Origin: Ruminococcaceae bacterium R-25
GTDB taxonomy: Bacteria > Bacillota > Clostridia > Saccharofermentanales > Saccharofermentanaceae
Reading direction: 5' to 3'
NCBI GenBank assembly: GCA_003149065.1
Contig: QGFZ01000003.1
Location: forward strand, 186,001-250,000
DNA length: 64,000 nucleotides
Part shown: one piece after another, positions 36,540 through 45,305 of the stretch
How the letters are laid out: every line of letters starts with the position of its first letter
Numbering within the stretch: the first letter of the stretch is position 1
Notes under the pieces: generated by a model
Told to the model about the DNA's origin: nothing
What the model saw: only the letters and a program-made list of their open reading frames with translations
Databases searched by the model: none
Made by a program: the position numbers and the translations under genes

Positions 36540-36788
36540 ATGGAAACAAGAGTAGCTGCAATCTCGATAATCGTAGAGAATCCTGAATCAGTTGAGAAGC
36601 TTAATGCCCTTCTTCACGAGGCCGGAAAATACATCATCGGGAGAATGGGCGTGCCCTACCGCGAGAAGAACATCAGCATCATCATGATCGCCATCAACGC
36701 GCCCCAGGATTACATCAGCGAGATAACAGGAAAGATCGGACGTCTTGACGGAGTTAACGTAAAAACATCTTATGCCAACGTCAAGTGA
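36540..36788 (+). CDS. TM1266-type small regulator-like protein
   Basis: An 82-residue protein of the TM1266 / iron-only hydrogenase system regulator family, an ACT-like ferredoxin-fold domain (RVAAISIIVENPESVEKLN, GRMGVPYREKNISIIMIA, AINAPQDYISEITGKIGRL). Family members usually sit near [FeFe]-hydrogenase maturation genes; their biochemical role is not established. GGAG precedes the ATG. Here it separates hypE from the second D-like gene and overlaps that gene by 17 bases. Confidence 0.85.
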   Translation: METRVAAISIIVENPESVEKLNALLHEAGKYIIGRMGVPYREKNISIIMIAINAPQDYISEITGKIGRLDGVNVKTSYANVK

Positions 36789-38070
36789 TGAAAGTGTGAG
36801 GATCGGCAACGCCGTATTCCCCAAACCGTTTGCAAACGGGCTCGAGTTCAACGCGCCCGCTCACGGCACTTGGAATATAGTGCATATCGGGTTCAGGATA
36901 CCTGAGGCTCATCAGATATACATCTGCGCTGATAACTGTCTGCGCGGTGTTGTCATGACAGCAGCCGAGATGGGCGAACTCGGACGGTTCTCCTCCGTTG
37001 TCCTTGAAGAAGATGACATGACACATTCGGGAAGGATAGAAGAGACTACAATAGAAGGTGTTACCGACTGTCTTAGGAAACTTCCGAAGTTACCTCCGGT
37101 GGTGATAGTCTTCCCGGTATGTGTCCACCGTTTTATGGGTTGTGACATCGGATTTATTTACAAGGAGCTCGAAAAGCGTTTCCCGGATGTCATTTTCGTA
37201 AGAGGCTTCATGGATCCGGTAATGCAGAAACGCGGCACGACTCCTGACCAGAGACTTCGCAAAGCAATGTCAGACATCATTCCTTCTCTGCCTGCCAATA
37301 AAGATACTGTGGCATTTGCGGGAAGTGATATGCCGGCATCTGAAAATGATTTCAAAAAGATACTGGAGTATAACGGCAGGAACATAAAAGATACCGCGGA
37401 GTGCAGGACACTTGAAGAGTATCTTTCAATCGGTGAAGCCTCATTATTCATCTGCCAGTATCCTGCCGGCCTTATGGCCACCCAGACCCTTTCAAAAAGA
37501 CTTGACCGCAAATATCTTTACTGCCCTTTAAGCTTTAGTTTTGATACGGTTGAAAGTGAACTCTTATCATCAGGCTTTGCTATTCCTGATGGTTTTATTG
37601 AAGCGGGGAAGAAGGCATGCACCGGCGGACTGTCAAAACTTAAGGAGATCATTGGCAATACGCCTGTGACAATCGATTATACTGCCATTCCAAGACCCTT
37701 GTCACTTGCAAGATTTCTTCTTGAGAACGGAATTAACGTCAGAACCGTATATCTTGATTCAATAGATGTAAGCGAAAAGGAAGATTTCGATCTTCTCTCT
37801 GAAAAATATCCGGATCTTATCCTTCATTCCACGATGCATGTCGTTAACCGAAGGCTGAAAAGACCGGAAGATAAAATCCTTGCGATAGGTCAGAAGGCCG
37901 CGTGGTTTGAAGGAACGGGTTATTTCGTCAACATGATCGAAGGCGGAGGCTTGTACGGTTTTAGCGGAATATGTGAGTTTATAAGGCTTATGGAAGATGC
38001 ATTTAACAACGGTAAAGACATGCGCGATATAGTGCCGCGCAAAGGTTTGGGCTGCAGGAGCTGCATATGA
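36772..38070 (+). CDS. NifD-like subunit, pair 2 (divergent)
   Basis: A 432-residue protein distantly related to nitrogenase component 1 alpha-type subunits. It keeps the region of the first ligand pair as Cys52 and Cys56 (ICADNCLRG) and the second as Cys117 (FPVCVHRFMGCD, with Cys124 nearby). ECRTLEEYLSIGEASLFIC (Cys211, Cys228) aligns with the matching block of pair 1. The C-terminal GTGYFVNMIEGGGLYGFSG matches the usual HPYAGYEG-like block. A GTG at 36796 is an alternative start that would avoid the overlap. Family membership is supported by order and by the K-like partner that follows, but the sequence is very divergent. Confidence 0.78.
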   Translation: MPTSSDESVRIGNAVFPKPFANGLEFNAPAHGTWNIVHIGFRIPEAHQIYICADNCLRGVVMTAAEMGELGRFSSVVLEEDDMTHSGRIEETTIEGVTDCLRKLPKLPPVVIVFPVCVHRFMGCDIGFIYKELEKRFPDVIFVRGFMDPVMQKRGTTPDQRLRKAMSDIIPSLPANKDTVAFAGSDMPASENDFKKILEYNGRNIKDTAECRTLEEYLSIGEASLFICQYPAGLMATQTLSKRLDRKYLYCPLSFSFDTVESELLSSGFAIPDGFIEAGKKACTGGLSKLKEIIGNTPVTIDYTAIPRPLSLARFLLENGINVRTVYLDSIDVSEKEDFDLLSEKYPDLILHSTMHVVNRRLKRPEDKILAIGQKAAWFEGTGYFVNMIEGGGLYGFSGICEFIRLMEDAFNNGKDMRDIVPRKGLGCRSCI

Positions 38071-39131
38071 GAAAGACATACAGGATCCTACCGGTCTATA
38101 CGGGTGATGTATCGGGTGCTGCAAGTGCCCTCTATGAGTTTGGAGGCATGACGGTTATCCATGACCCTTCAGGATGCAATTCAACATACAATACCCACGA
38201 TGAAACAAGGTGGTTTGACAAGGAGAGCCTGATATATATTTCAGGACTCAACGATATCGACGCAATAACCGGAAATGATGACAAGTTCATAAATGATATC
38301 TGCGCTGCAGCTGAAAGAATGAAGCCACGCTTTATCGCTTTGGCCAATTCGCCGCTCCCTTATCTTAACGGTACTGACTTCAAGGGCATATGCAGGGTTC
38401 TGGAGGAAAAGACAGGACTGCCTTGTTTTTACGTCAACACCAATGCGATGCACGACTATTCAAAAGGACAGTCCGAAGCATTCCTGAGCTTTGCAAAAAA
38501 GATGCTTCGTGCTCCTGAACGGAAGGTAAAGAACGGCGTGAATATCATTGGCATGACACCTCTTGATTTCACGGCAACGGAGATATGCTTGTCCGATGAA
38601 TATGAGCTTGTCTCAAACTGGGGTATTAACACTTCATATGAGGATGTCATTAAGGCCGCTGAAGCAGAATTAAATATTGCCGTATCATCGTCCGGCATTG
38701 CGGTATGTAAGTTTATGCAGGATGAATACGGCATACCGTATGTCAAAGGACTCCCGTGGAACGGCAGACCCTGTGATTATACTGAAACCATAAGAGAAAA
38801 AACCAGAAACTATATTGTGGGCGAACCTGTGATATCGGGTTCTGTTGCCGCATATATTAAGAATACTTACAGCATAGATTATAACGTGATCGCTGCAACC
38901 GAGATCACAGACGGTCTTCTTTCCGGATGCGACAGAAAGTGTCACGGAGAAGAGGAGCTCGAAGAAGCGCTTAAGGACGCGGAAAACATCATTGCCGATC
39001 CGATGATAAGGCTGATATCACCCGCAAATGCTAACTTCATCGAGCTCCCTCATTTCGCGTTATCCGGAAGACTCTATCTTAAGAGAATTCCAAATCTAAT
39101 GAAGCCGGACCTTTATTATCCCGACATCTGA
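38067..39131 (+). CDS. NifK-like subunit, pair 2
   Basis: A 354-residue paralogue of the first K-like protein. SGAASALYEFGGMTVIHDPSG leads to Cys37 (GCNST), the same residue number as in pair 1, and the second Cys position is Ser95 (ANSPLPYLNGTD), again with no Cys. LNDIDAITGNDDKF matches LRDMDAILGRDELL of pair 1. It overlaps the D-like gene by 4 bases. The stop codon is directly followed by the thiC stop on the other strand, with no terminator between them. It could be a scaffold subunit (as NifN is to NifK) or a second enzyme; sequence alone does not decide. Confidence 0.8.
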   Translation: MRKTYRILPVYTGDVSGAASALYEFGGMTVIHDPSGCNSTYNTHDETRWFDKESLIYISGLNDIDAITGNDDKFINDICAAAERMKPRFIALANSPLPYLNGTDFKGICRVLEEKTGLPCFYVNTNAMHDYSKGQSEAFLSFAKKMLRAPERKVKNGVNIIGMTPLDFTATEICLSDEYELVSNWGINTSYEDVIKAAEAELNIAVSSSGIAVCKFMQDEYGIPYVKGLPWNGRPCDYTETIREKTRNYIVGEPVISGSVAAYIKNTYSIDYNVIAATEITDGLLSGCDRKCHGEEELEEALKDAENIIADPMIRLISPANANFIELPHFALSGRLYLKRIPNLMKPDLYYPDI

Positions 39132-40439
39132 TCAGAGGATATCGATATACTCTCCCTCAAGTGCTTTATTCATGCTCCTAACGGCGCAGAACTTGCCGCA
39201 CATAGAGCATGTGTCATCGTGCTCCGGCGCCCTGGAATCGCGGATAGCCTTTGCTGTTTCAGGGTCTATCGACACTGCCCACTGGTCGTCCCACTTAAAT
39301 GTCCTTCTGGCATCGCCCATGGCATTGTCCCTGTCCATTGCATGCGGGATCTTTTTCGCGATGTCGGCAGCGTGAGCTGCGATCTTTGAAGCGATTATGC
39401 CCTGCTTAACATCATCGACATTGGGGAGTGCCAGGTGCTCTGCAGGCGTTACATAGCAGAGGAAAGCAGCGCCTGATGCGGCAGCAATGGCGCCACCGAT
39501 CGCTGATGTGATGTGGTCGTAGCCGGGAGCGATATCGGTAACGAGGGGTCCCAAGACATAGAAAGGCGCGCCCATACAGATCGACTGCTGGATCTTCATG
39601 TTGGCTTCGATCTGGTCCATCGGCATGTGGCCGGGGCCTTCAACCATTACCTGGACATCCTTTTCCCAAGCGCGCTTTGTAAGCTCGCCGAGTTTTACAA
39701 GTTCTTCTATCTGACATACGTCGCCTGCATCGGCAAGGCAGCCCGGACGGCACGCATCGCCAAGTGAGATCGTAACGTCGTATTCGCGGCAGATATCCAG
39801 GATCTCATCGTAGTATTCGTAGAACGGGTTCTCGTTGCCTGTCATGCACATCCATGCGAAGATCAGGGAGCCGCCTCTGGATACGATATTCATCTTTCTC
39901 TTGTGCTTCTTGATCTGGTCGATCGTGTGTCTTGTGATGCCGCAGTGAAGGGTTACGAAGTCTACGCCGTCCTCAGCATGAAGCCTGACGACATCGATAA
40001 GATCTCTTGCAGACAGTGTGGCGAGGTCTCTCTGATAGTGGATTACCGCATCGTAAACAGGAACGGTGCCGATCATGGCAGGGCATTCTGATGTGAGCTT
40101 GCGGCGGAAAGGCATAGTGTCGCCGTGTGATGAGAGATCCATGATGGCCTCTGCACCCATGTCGACTGCGGCTTGGACCTTCTTCATTTCAACGTTGTAA
40201 TCTTTGCAGTCTCTTGAAACGCCGAGATTAACGTTGATCTTTGTCCTGAGCATTGAGCCGACACCCTCAGGATTCAGGCACTTATGATTTTTGTTGGCGC
40301 AGATCGCGACCTGGCCCTTTGCGACCCATTCGCGGATCTCTTCTTCAGTCCTGTATTCCTTCTGAGCTACGATCTTCATCTCAGGAGTCACGATCCCCAT
40401 CTTTGCGGCTTCCATCTGTGTCTTGTAAGTTCTTTCCAT
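39132..40439 (-). CDS. thiC: Phosphomethylpyrimidine synthase
   Basis: A 435-residue radical-SAM-type ThiC that converts aminoimidazole ribotide to HMP-phosphate, the thiamin pyrimidine. The C-terminal CX2CX4C cluster motif is CSMCGKFC (about 409-416). [15 protein letters not shown] and the SAM-binding region are intact. It is the last gene of the minus-strand thi operon, two bases after thiD. With thiD it supplies pyrimidine de novo; no thiazole branch genes (thiG, thiH, thiS) are in the window, so thiazole is salvaged by ThiM or made elsewhere. Confidence 0.97.
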   Translation of the reverse strand: MERTYKTQMEAAKMGIVTPEMKIVAQKEYRTEEEIREWVAKGQVAICANKNHKCLNPEGVGSMLRTKINVNLGVSRDCKDYNVEMKKVQAAVDMGAEAIMDLSSHGDTMPFRRKLTSECPAMIGTVPVYDAVIHYQRDLATLSARDLIDVVRLHAEDGVDFVTLHCGITRHTIDQIKKHKRKMNIVSRGGSLIFAWMCMTGNENPFYEYYDEILDICREYDVTISLGDACRPGCLADAGDVCQIEELVKLGELTKRAWEKDVQVMVEGPGHMPMDQIEANMKIQQSICMGAPFYVLGPLVTDIAPGYDHITSAIGGAIAAASGAAFLCYVTPAEHLALPNVDDVKQGIIASKIAAHAADIAKKIPHAMDRDNAMGDARRTFKWDDQWAVSIDPETAKAIRDSRAPEHDDTCSMCGKFCAVRSMNKALEGEYIDIL

Positions 40440-40441
40440 TT

Positions 40442-41251
40442 TCAGTTTTCCTCATATTCTTTGAATTTTGTTTTGATATCGTATCCGTGATCTAACGGAC
40501 CTCTTCCGTGTCCGAGATCAAGTCCTGCTCTTATTGCGCCGGTGATGTATTCCTTGGCGCGCTTAACTGCATCAGGAACCGTCATCCCTTTTGCGAGATT
40601 GCATGCGATAGCACTTGATAATGTGCATCCGGTTCCGTGTGTGTTCGGATTATCTATTTTCTGCATCCCGAAAACAGTGACTTCGCCGCCGTGCAGCAGC
40701 ACGTCATCGCAATCCGAATTGTTGTGACCGCCCTTGATCAGAACGGAGCAGCCGAACTCTGAATTAATCTTCTTTGCGGCTTCGATCATGCCGTCTTTGG
40801 TGCTGATCTTCATGCCTGAGAGGACTTCTGCCTCAGGAATGTTGGGTGTGACGACGGATGCCAGCGGGATCAGTGATTCCTTGAGTGCTTTTACGCTTTC
40901 CGAGTTCGAGAGATCAGCGCCGCTCGTTGCGACCATGACGGGATCAACAACGAGGTTTTTTACACCATAAGCTTTTAGCTTTTCAGCGATTACTCCGACG
41001 AGTTCCTTTGAAGGGATCATGCCTGTTTTTACTGCATCAGGTACGATGTCTTCGAAAACAGCGTTGATCTGATCTGCGAGGAATTTGGGATCGCTGTTAA
41101 GGATCGATCTGACACCTGTCGTATTCTGTGCGGTAAGGGAGGTGATGACGGACATTCCGTACACGCCGTTAGCGAGCATTGTCTTAAGATCGGCCTGAAT
41201 GCCTGCGCCGCCTGAGCAGTCGCTTCCTGCAATAGAGAGTACAGTCTTCAT
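40442..41251 (-). CDS. thiD: Hydroxymethylpyrimidine/phosphomethylpyrimidine kinase
   Basis: A 269-residue ribokinase-fold ThiD that phosphorylates HMP and HMP-P. Hallmarks are [18 protein letters not shown] at the N-terminus, ITSLTAQNT, and [14 protein letters not shown] with the catalytic Cys/Gly loop. The start overlaps the thiE stop (ATGA). Family length is normal. Confidence 0.96.
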   Translation of the reverse strand: MKTVLSIAGSDCSGGAGIQADLKTMLANGVYGMSVITSLTAQNTTGVRSILNSDPKFLADQINAVFEDIVPDAVKTGMIPSKELVGVIAEKLKAYGVKNLVVDPVMVATSGADLSNSESVKALKESLIPLASVVTPNIPEAEVLSGMKISTKDGMIEAAKKINSEFGCSVLIKGGHNNSDCDDVLLHGGEVTVFGMQKIDNPNTHGTGCTLSSAIACNLAKGMTVPDAVKRAKEYITGAIRAGLDLGHGRGPLDHGYDIKTKFKEYEEN

Positions 41252-41883
41252 GCGTCCCTCCTTATGTCATTGAAAGCCTTCTTAAGCTCTTCTGCCGCAG
41301 CTTTGGGAGAATCAGCCTTCATGATCGCCGAAACTGCACAGACGCCTGCGATGTTGATCCCTTTAAGCACTCCAAGATTGGTGGAATTCAGTCCGCCGAT
41401 TGCGTTGACCGGGATCGGAACAGCTTTGGTTATAGCATCCAGTGTTTCTGTTGAAGTGAGGACTGTTTTAACTTTTGTAGTAGTGGGGTAGATCGCGCCG
41501 ACACCCAGGTAATCCGCACCGTCGTTATATGCTTTTGTTGCGGCTTCGACGGTCTTTGCCGTAGCGCCTAAGATCCTGTCATTGCCGATAAGTTTTCTTG
41601 CAACGGCAACAGGCATGTCTTCAGCGCCGACGTGGACACCTTCTGCGTTTACAGCGAGCATTACATCGATCCTGTCATCGATAATGAGAGGTACATTGAA
41701 TTCTTTTGTTATTGCATGAACTGCTTCGGCGAGCTCAATATATTCTCTTGTGGTCCTGTTCTTTTCGCGGAGCTGGATAATGGTAACTCCGCCTTCCAAT
41801 GCCGAACGGACTCTTTTCAGGAATTCGTCTTTTTCAAAACCCGTGCTGTCGGTGATGAAGTATAAAGCCGTATCAAGTTTCAT
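41248..41883 (-). CDS. thiE: Thiamin phosphate synthase
   Basis: A 211-residue TIM-barrel ThiE that joins HMP-PP and thiazole phosphate to thiamin phosphate. GVTIIQLREKNRTTREYI, the NAEGVHVGAEDMPV segment, GATAKTVEA, DYLGVGAIYPTTTK and PVNAIGGL are all family blocks. It overlaps thiM and thiD by ATGA junctions. Confidence 0.96.
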   Translation of the reverse strand: MKLDTALYFITDSTGFEKDEFLKRVRSALEGGVTIIQLREKNRTTREYIELAEAVHAITKEFNVPLIIDDRIDVMLAVNAEGVHVGAEDMPVAVARKLIGNDRILGATAKTVEAATKAYNDGADYLGVGAIYPTTTKVKTVLTSTETLDAITKAVPIPVNAIGGLNSTNLGVLKGINIAGVCAVSAIMKADSPKAAAEELKKAFNDIRRDA

Positions 41884-42617
41884 GACGCACCTCCTATCGC
41901 ATCCAGAAGATTTACCATGAATGTTCCGATGCCTTTATCTGTTGCTGCTTTCTCGCCGCATGCCTTAAAGAATGCGCATGCATTAACGACACTTCCGGGC
42001 GAGTTTTCGTCAGCAAGGAAAGTTGCGATCACCGCGCCCAGCATACAGCCGGTTCCCGTTGCCTGTGAGAGCTGTGCGACGCCGCCCGTAACTTCTCTTA
42101 ATTCACCGTTGAAGGCGACCAGATCGACTTTGCCGGTAGCAACGACGATGCAGTTATTTGTTTTCGAGAGCTCAAGGACAGCGTGTCTGATCAGCTTTAC
42201 ATCAATTCCATCTTTAGCGTCCACACCGGCTGCCTTGTAGGTGTCATCGTAGAGCGCAAGGATCTCCGAATAGTTGCCCTTGAGGCATGCGAACTTTCCC
42301 GATGTAAGGAAGAGCCTTACGAGAGTCTTGCGAAGTGATGAGCAGGCAGCGCCTACCGCATCAAGAGTTACGGGGATGCCGTTGGTGTTTGCTTCCTTAA
42401 GAGCGAGGCGCATGGATGAGATGCGCGAATCTGTTATGTTTCCGAGATTAAGCAGCAGGGAAGACGCTGTTTTCGTAATCTCCATAACTTCATCAGGGTG
42501 CTCTGCCATTATAGGTTTTGCCCCAAGAGCCAGTATGGCATTTGCGCACTGGTTCATTGAGATAGGGTTTGTGATGCAGTGGATCAGGCTGTTGTTTTTG
42601 CGTGCTTCTTTTTCCAA
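41880..42617 (-). CDS. thiM: Hydroxyethylthiazole kinase
   Basis: A 245-residue ribokinase-fold ThiM that phosphorylates salvaged thiazole alcohol. IHCITNPISMNQCANAILALGA, the N-terminal signature, and ATGTGCMLGAVIA, the phosphate-loop/catalytic region, are seen. The start is TTG at 42615-42617 after AAGGAGG, inside the end of thiW (34-base overlap). Its presence, with thiW, indicates thiazole salvage. Confidence 0.93.
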   Translation of the reverse strand: MEKEARKNNSLIHCITNPISMNQCANAILALGAKPIMAEHPDEVMEITKTASSLLLNLGNITDSRISSMRLALKEANTNGIPVTLDAVGAACSSLRKTLVRLFLTSGKFACLKGNYSEILALYDDTYKAAGVDAKDGIDVKLIRHAVLELSKTNNCIVVATGKVDLVAFNGELREVTGGVAQLSQATGTGCMLGAVIATFLADENSPGSVVNACAFFKACGEKAATDKGIGTFMVNLLDAIGGAS

Positions 42618-43132
42618 AGGGCACCTCCTTCAGCGATTCTTGTCTGCATCTTCTTGAGAGCCCCCATATGCTGGAGCCTGTAGAGGACGATCGCTGCGAC
42701 TGTGCCGCCGATCAATGTTCCGCAGATGAATGAGGGAACGTAGAAGAACCATCCAAGGCCTTCTCTGCCCATGATGAAAGCCATGACAGGGTAGGAAACG
42801 ATAGCTCCGATGATGCCCGTTCCGACGATCTCTCCTAAGACTGCTGCCCAGATCTTGCCTTTGGAGACTTTATAGAGGATGCCTGAGAGCAAAGCTCCGA
42901 AAACCGCACCTGTAAGTGCGAGCGGCGGGATGCCCATCGCGCACATGCGGATGATGCCGATAAAAAGTGCGACCAGAAATGCGTCCAGAGGGCCTAAGAG
43001 CACTGCTGCTGTAATGTTGATGAGGTGAGCCATAGGGCACATGCCCTCGATCCTTAAGATAGGTGAGATAACGACACCTACCGCGATCAGCATCGCCATG
43101 ACGGCGAGTCTTAAAATGTTGTATCTTTTCAT
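42584..43132 (-). CDS. thiW: Thiazole-uptake-linked membrane protein ThiW
   Basis: A 182-residue membrane protein of the ThiW / ECF S-component-like family, predicted to import the thiazole precursor. The start is the ATG at 43130-43132 after GGAAGGAG; longer reading lacks a site. About five membrane helices are present, with the family segments GVVISPILRIEGMCPMAHLIN and VLLGPLDAFLVALFIGIIRM. It is first in the thi operon, directly controlled by the TPP riboswitch. Confidence 0.93.
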   Translation of the reverse strand: MKRYNILRLAVMAMLIAVGVVISPILRIEGMCPMAHLINITAAVLLGPLDAFLVALFIGIIRMCAMGIPPLALTGAVFGALLSGILYKVSKGKIWAAVLGEIVGTGIIGAIVSYPVMAFIMGREGLGWFFYVPSFICGTLIGGTVAAIVLYRLQHMGALKKMQTRIAEGGALWKKKHAKTTA

Positions 43133-43160
43133 GTGATCTCCTTCCGGAAAGCAAAGAAAA

Positions 43161-43189
43161 AGGAAGTTGCCCGATAAAGGCAACTTCCT
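43161..43189 (-). terminator. Riboswitch-controlled terminator before thiW
   Basis: On the minus strand, stem AGGAAGTTGCC / GGCAACTTCCT with a 7-base loop is followed by TTTTTC. It lies between the TPP aptamer and thiW, so it is the likely expression platform: thiamin diphosphate binding would favour this terminator. Confidence 0.8.
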
Positions 43190-43213
43190 CAAAACGCATA
43201 TATGACCTAAGAG

Positions 43214-43290
43214 TCCCTACGTTGGCATTACCCAAATCAGGTATTCGGTCGAAGGGCACACCTTCCTCTCAGCCTGTAATGCAAGCTCCC
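43214..43290 (-). promoter_or_regulatory. TPP riboswitch (THI element)
   Basis: Minus-strand sequence carries the conserved THI-box blocks: GGGAGCTTGCATTACAGGCTGAGAGG at the 5' side (CTGAGA motif), a variable helix, then ACCTGATTTGGGTAATGCC and AACGTAGGGA at the 3' side. This is the aptamer for thiamin diphosphate. It controls thiW-thiM-thiE-thiD-thiC. Confidence 0.97.
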
Positions 43291-43318
43291 GTCCTTATAT
43301 TCTGTTTTCCAAGAGAAG

Positions 43319-43347
43319 AATTTACACTAAAGTTCCTACTTCCGCAA
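43319..43347 (-). promoter_or_regulatory. Promoter of the thi operon
   Basis: Minus-strand TTGCGG (43342-43347), 17-base spacer, TAAATT (43319-43324), just upstream of the TPP aptamer. Confidence 0.65.
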
Positions 43348-43384
43348 TAGGATTTTTTTGGACACAAAAGACCGAAAACAATCA

Positions 43385-43413
43385 TTTACTTTTGCCGTCT
43401 GATTAATTATTAT
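43385..43413 (+). promoter_or_regulatory. Promoter of the PPi-phosphofructokinase gene
   Basis: TTTACT (43385-43390), 17-base spacer, TATTAT (43408-43413). It is divergent from the thi promoter and 32 bases before the start codon. Confidence 0.65.
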
Positions 43414-43445
43414 TCTTGTGTATTTTATTCTAAAGGAGTAAAGCT

Positions 43446-45104
43446 ATGGATATTTCACCACTTCAGAAGGCAAGATATGAGTATCAGCCCAAGCTTCCGG
43501 GCATGCTTAGAAACGGTATCGCTGAGATCAGCGTACAGGAAGGTGCTGCTACACAGTCTGTTGCAGACCAGGATAAGATCAAGGCTCTTTTCCCCAACAC
43601 ATATGGTAAGCCCGAGATCACATTCGTTAAGGGCGCAAATACATCCGCTGCTAAGAAGCAGGTAGTAGGCGTAATCCTCTCCGGCGGTCAGGCACCTGGC
43701 GGACACAACGTTATTTCAGGTCTTTATGACGCTTTGAAGGCAACAAACCCTGAGAACAAGCTTCTCGGTTTCAAGAAGGGACCTGACGGACTTCTCAAGA
43801 ACGACTATGTTGAGTTCGACGACAAGTTCATCGATGCTTACAGAAACACAGGCGGTTTCGACATCATCGGTTCCGGCAGAACTAAGCTCGAGACAGTTGA
43901 GCAGTTCCAGACAGTTGCAAATTATGCAAAAGAGAACGGCCTTACAGCTATCGTTATCATCGGCGGTGACGACTCCAACACAAACGCTGCTACACTCGCT
44001 GAGTACATGGCTGCTAACAACACAGGCATTCAGGTCATCGGCTGCCCTAAGACAATCGACGGCGACTTGAAGAACGAGGATATCGAAGCTTCTTTCGGTT
44101 TCGATACAGCTACAAAGACATATTCCGAGCTCATCGGCAACATCGAGAGAGATGCTAACTCCGCAAAGAAGTATTGGCACTTCATCAAGGTTATGGGACG
44201 TTCTGCTTCCCACGTTGCTCTTGAGTGCGCACTTGAGACACAGCCTAACATCTGCCTCATCGGTGAGGAAGTTGCAGCTAAGAAGATGTCTCTTGCAGAT
44301 ATCACAAACCAGATCGCTGACTCCGTTGAGAAGAGAGCAGCTAACGGCGACAACTTCGGTGTTGCTATCATCCCTGAGGGTATCGTAGAGTTCGTTCCTG
44401 AGTTCTCCGCTCTCATCGCTGAGATCAACGAGCTCCTCGCTGGCGAGAAGACAGCTCAGTTCAACGCTCTTCCTGACTGGAACGCTAAGTATGAGTTCAT
44501 CAAGGCTGGTCTTTCCGCTGATGCTTTCAAGGTATTCGACATCCTTCCTCAGGGCATCCAGCAGCAGCTCTTCCTCGAGAGAGACCCTCACGGCAACGTT
44601 CAGGTATCCCTCATCGAGTCCGAGAAGCTCTTCTCCGAAATGGTTAAGAACGAGCTCGCAAAGAGAAAGGAAGCTGGCACATACAAGGGTAAGTTCGGCG
44701 CTCAGCACCACTTCTTCGGTTATGAAGGCCGCTGCGCATTCCCTTCCAACTTCGATGCTGACTACTGCTACTCTTTGGGCTTCAACGCATTCATGCTCAT
44801 CCAGTATGGTTACACAGGATACCTCTCAAAGGTTTCCAACATCAGTAAGCCTGCTGACGAGTGGGTTGCAGGCGGTATGCCTATCACAAAGATGATGAAC
44901 ATGGAGAGAAGAAACGGTGCAGACAAGCCGGTTATCAGAAAGGCTCTCGTTGAGCTCGACGGCAAGCCGTTCAAGTATTTCGAAGCTAACCGTGAGAAGT
45001 GGGCTGTTGAGACAGCATTCACATTCCCCGGTGCTATCCAGTACTTCGGACCTTCAGAAGTCTGCGACAGAACAACAATTACTCTTGCTCTCGAGAAAGG
45101 CTGA
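43446..45104 (+). CDS. pfp: Pyrophosphate-dependent phosphofructokinase
   Basis: A 552-residue enzyme of the long (plant beta-like) PFP group. It phosphorylates fructose 6-phosphate with PPi, reversibly, in glycolysis/gluconeogenesis. GGDDS (Asp instead of the Gly of ATP-PFK) marks PPi use, and [10 protein letters not shown] and [11 protein letters not shown] are the substrate and catalytic loops. The N-terminal [13 protein letters not shown] is the phosphate-binding loop. Strongly biased codons suggest high expression. It stands alone between its own promoter and a terminator. Confidence 0.95.
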   Translation: MDISPLQKARYEYQPKLPGMLRNGIAEISVQEGAATQSVADQDKIKALFPNTYGKPEITFVKGANTSAAKKQVVGVILSGGQAPGGHNVISGLYDALKATNPENKLLGFKKGPDGLLKNDYVEFDDKFIDAYRNTGGFDIIGSGRTKLETVEQFQTVANYAKENGLTAIVIIGGDDSNTNAATLAEYMAANNTGIQVIGCPKTIDGDLKNEDIEASFGFDTATKTYSELIGNIERDANSAKKYWHFIKVMGRSASHVALECALETQPNICLIGEEVAAKKMSLADITNQIADSVEKRAANGDNFGVAIIPEGIVEFVPEFSALIAEINELLAGEKTAQFNALPDWNAKYEFIKAGLSADAFKVFDILPQGIQQQLFLERDPHGNVQVSLIESEKLFSEMVKNELAKRKEAGTYKGKFGAQHHFFGYEGRCAFPSNFDADYCYSLGFNAFMLIQYGYTGYLSKVSNISKPADEWVAGGMPITKMMNMERRNGADKPVIRKALVELDGKPFKYFEANREKWAVETAFTFPGAIQYFGPSEVCDRTTITLALEKG

Positions 45105-45142
45105 TTTCAGGCTTTTATAAAGCTCGAAAATAACGATTTATT

Positions 45143-45177
45143 ATCCCCGCCTGGCAAAATGCCCGGCGGGGATTTTT
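45143..45177 (+). terminator. Intrinsic terminator of pfp
   Basis: Stem ATCCCCGC-GGC / GCC-GCGGGGAT with a small mismatch, followed by TTTTTT. Confidence 0.85.
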
Positions 45178-45305
45178 TAATTGAGAATATTATCACGTCG
45201 CAAATCCGCTCTCTGGTATGCTAAACTCAAAGCAGGAAAGGATAAGGCGGCATAACAGGTTCCTTATCAGGGTGATAATAAAGCAATGCATGAGGAGGGG
45301 ACTTC

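Noticed and set aside
36540..39131. [FeFe]-hydrogenase system suggested by the TM1266 protein
   Set aside because: No hydE, hydF or hydG and no H-cluster hydrogenase (no TSCCPxW or MPCxxKxxE motif) was seen nearby.
43716..44711. 331-codon open frame antisense to the PPi-phosphofructokinase gene
   Set aside because: It is a shadow of a strongly codon-biased gene.
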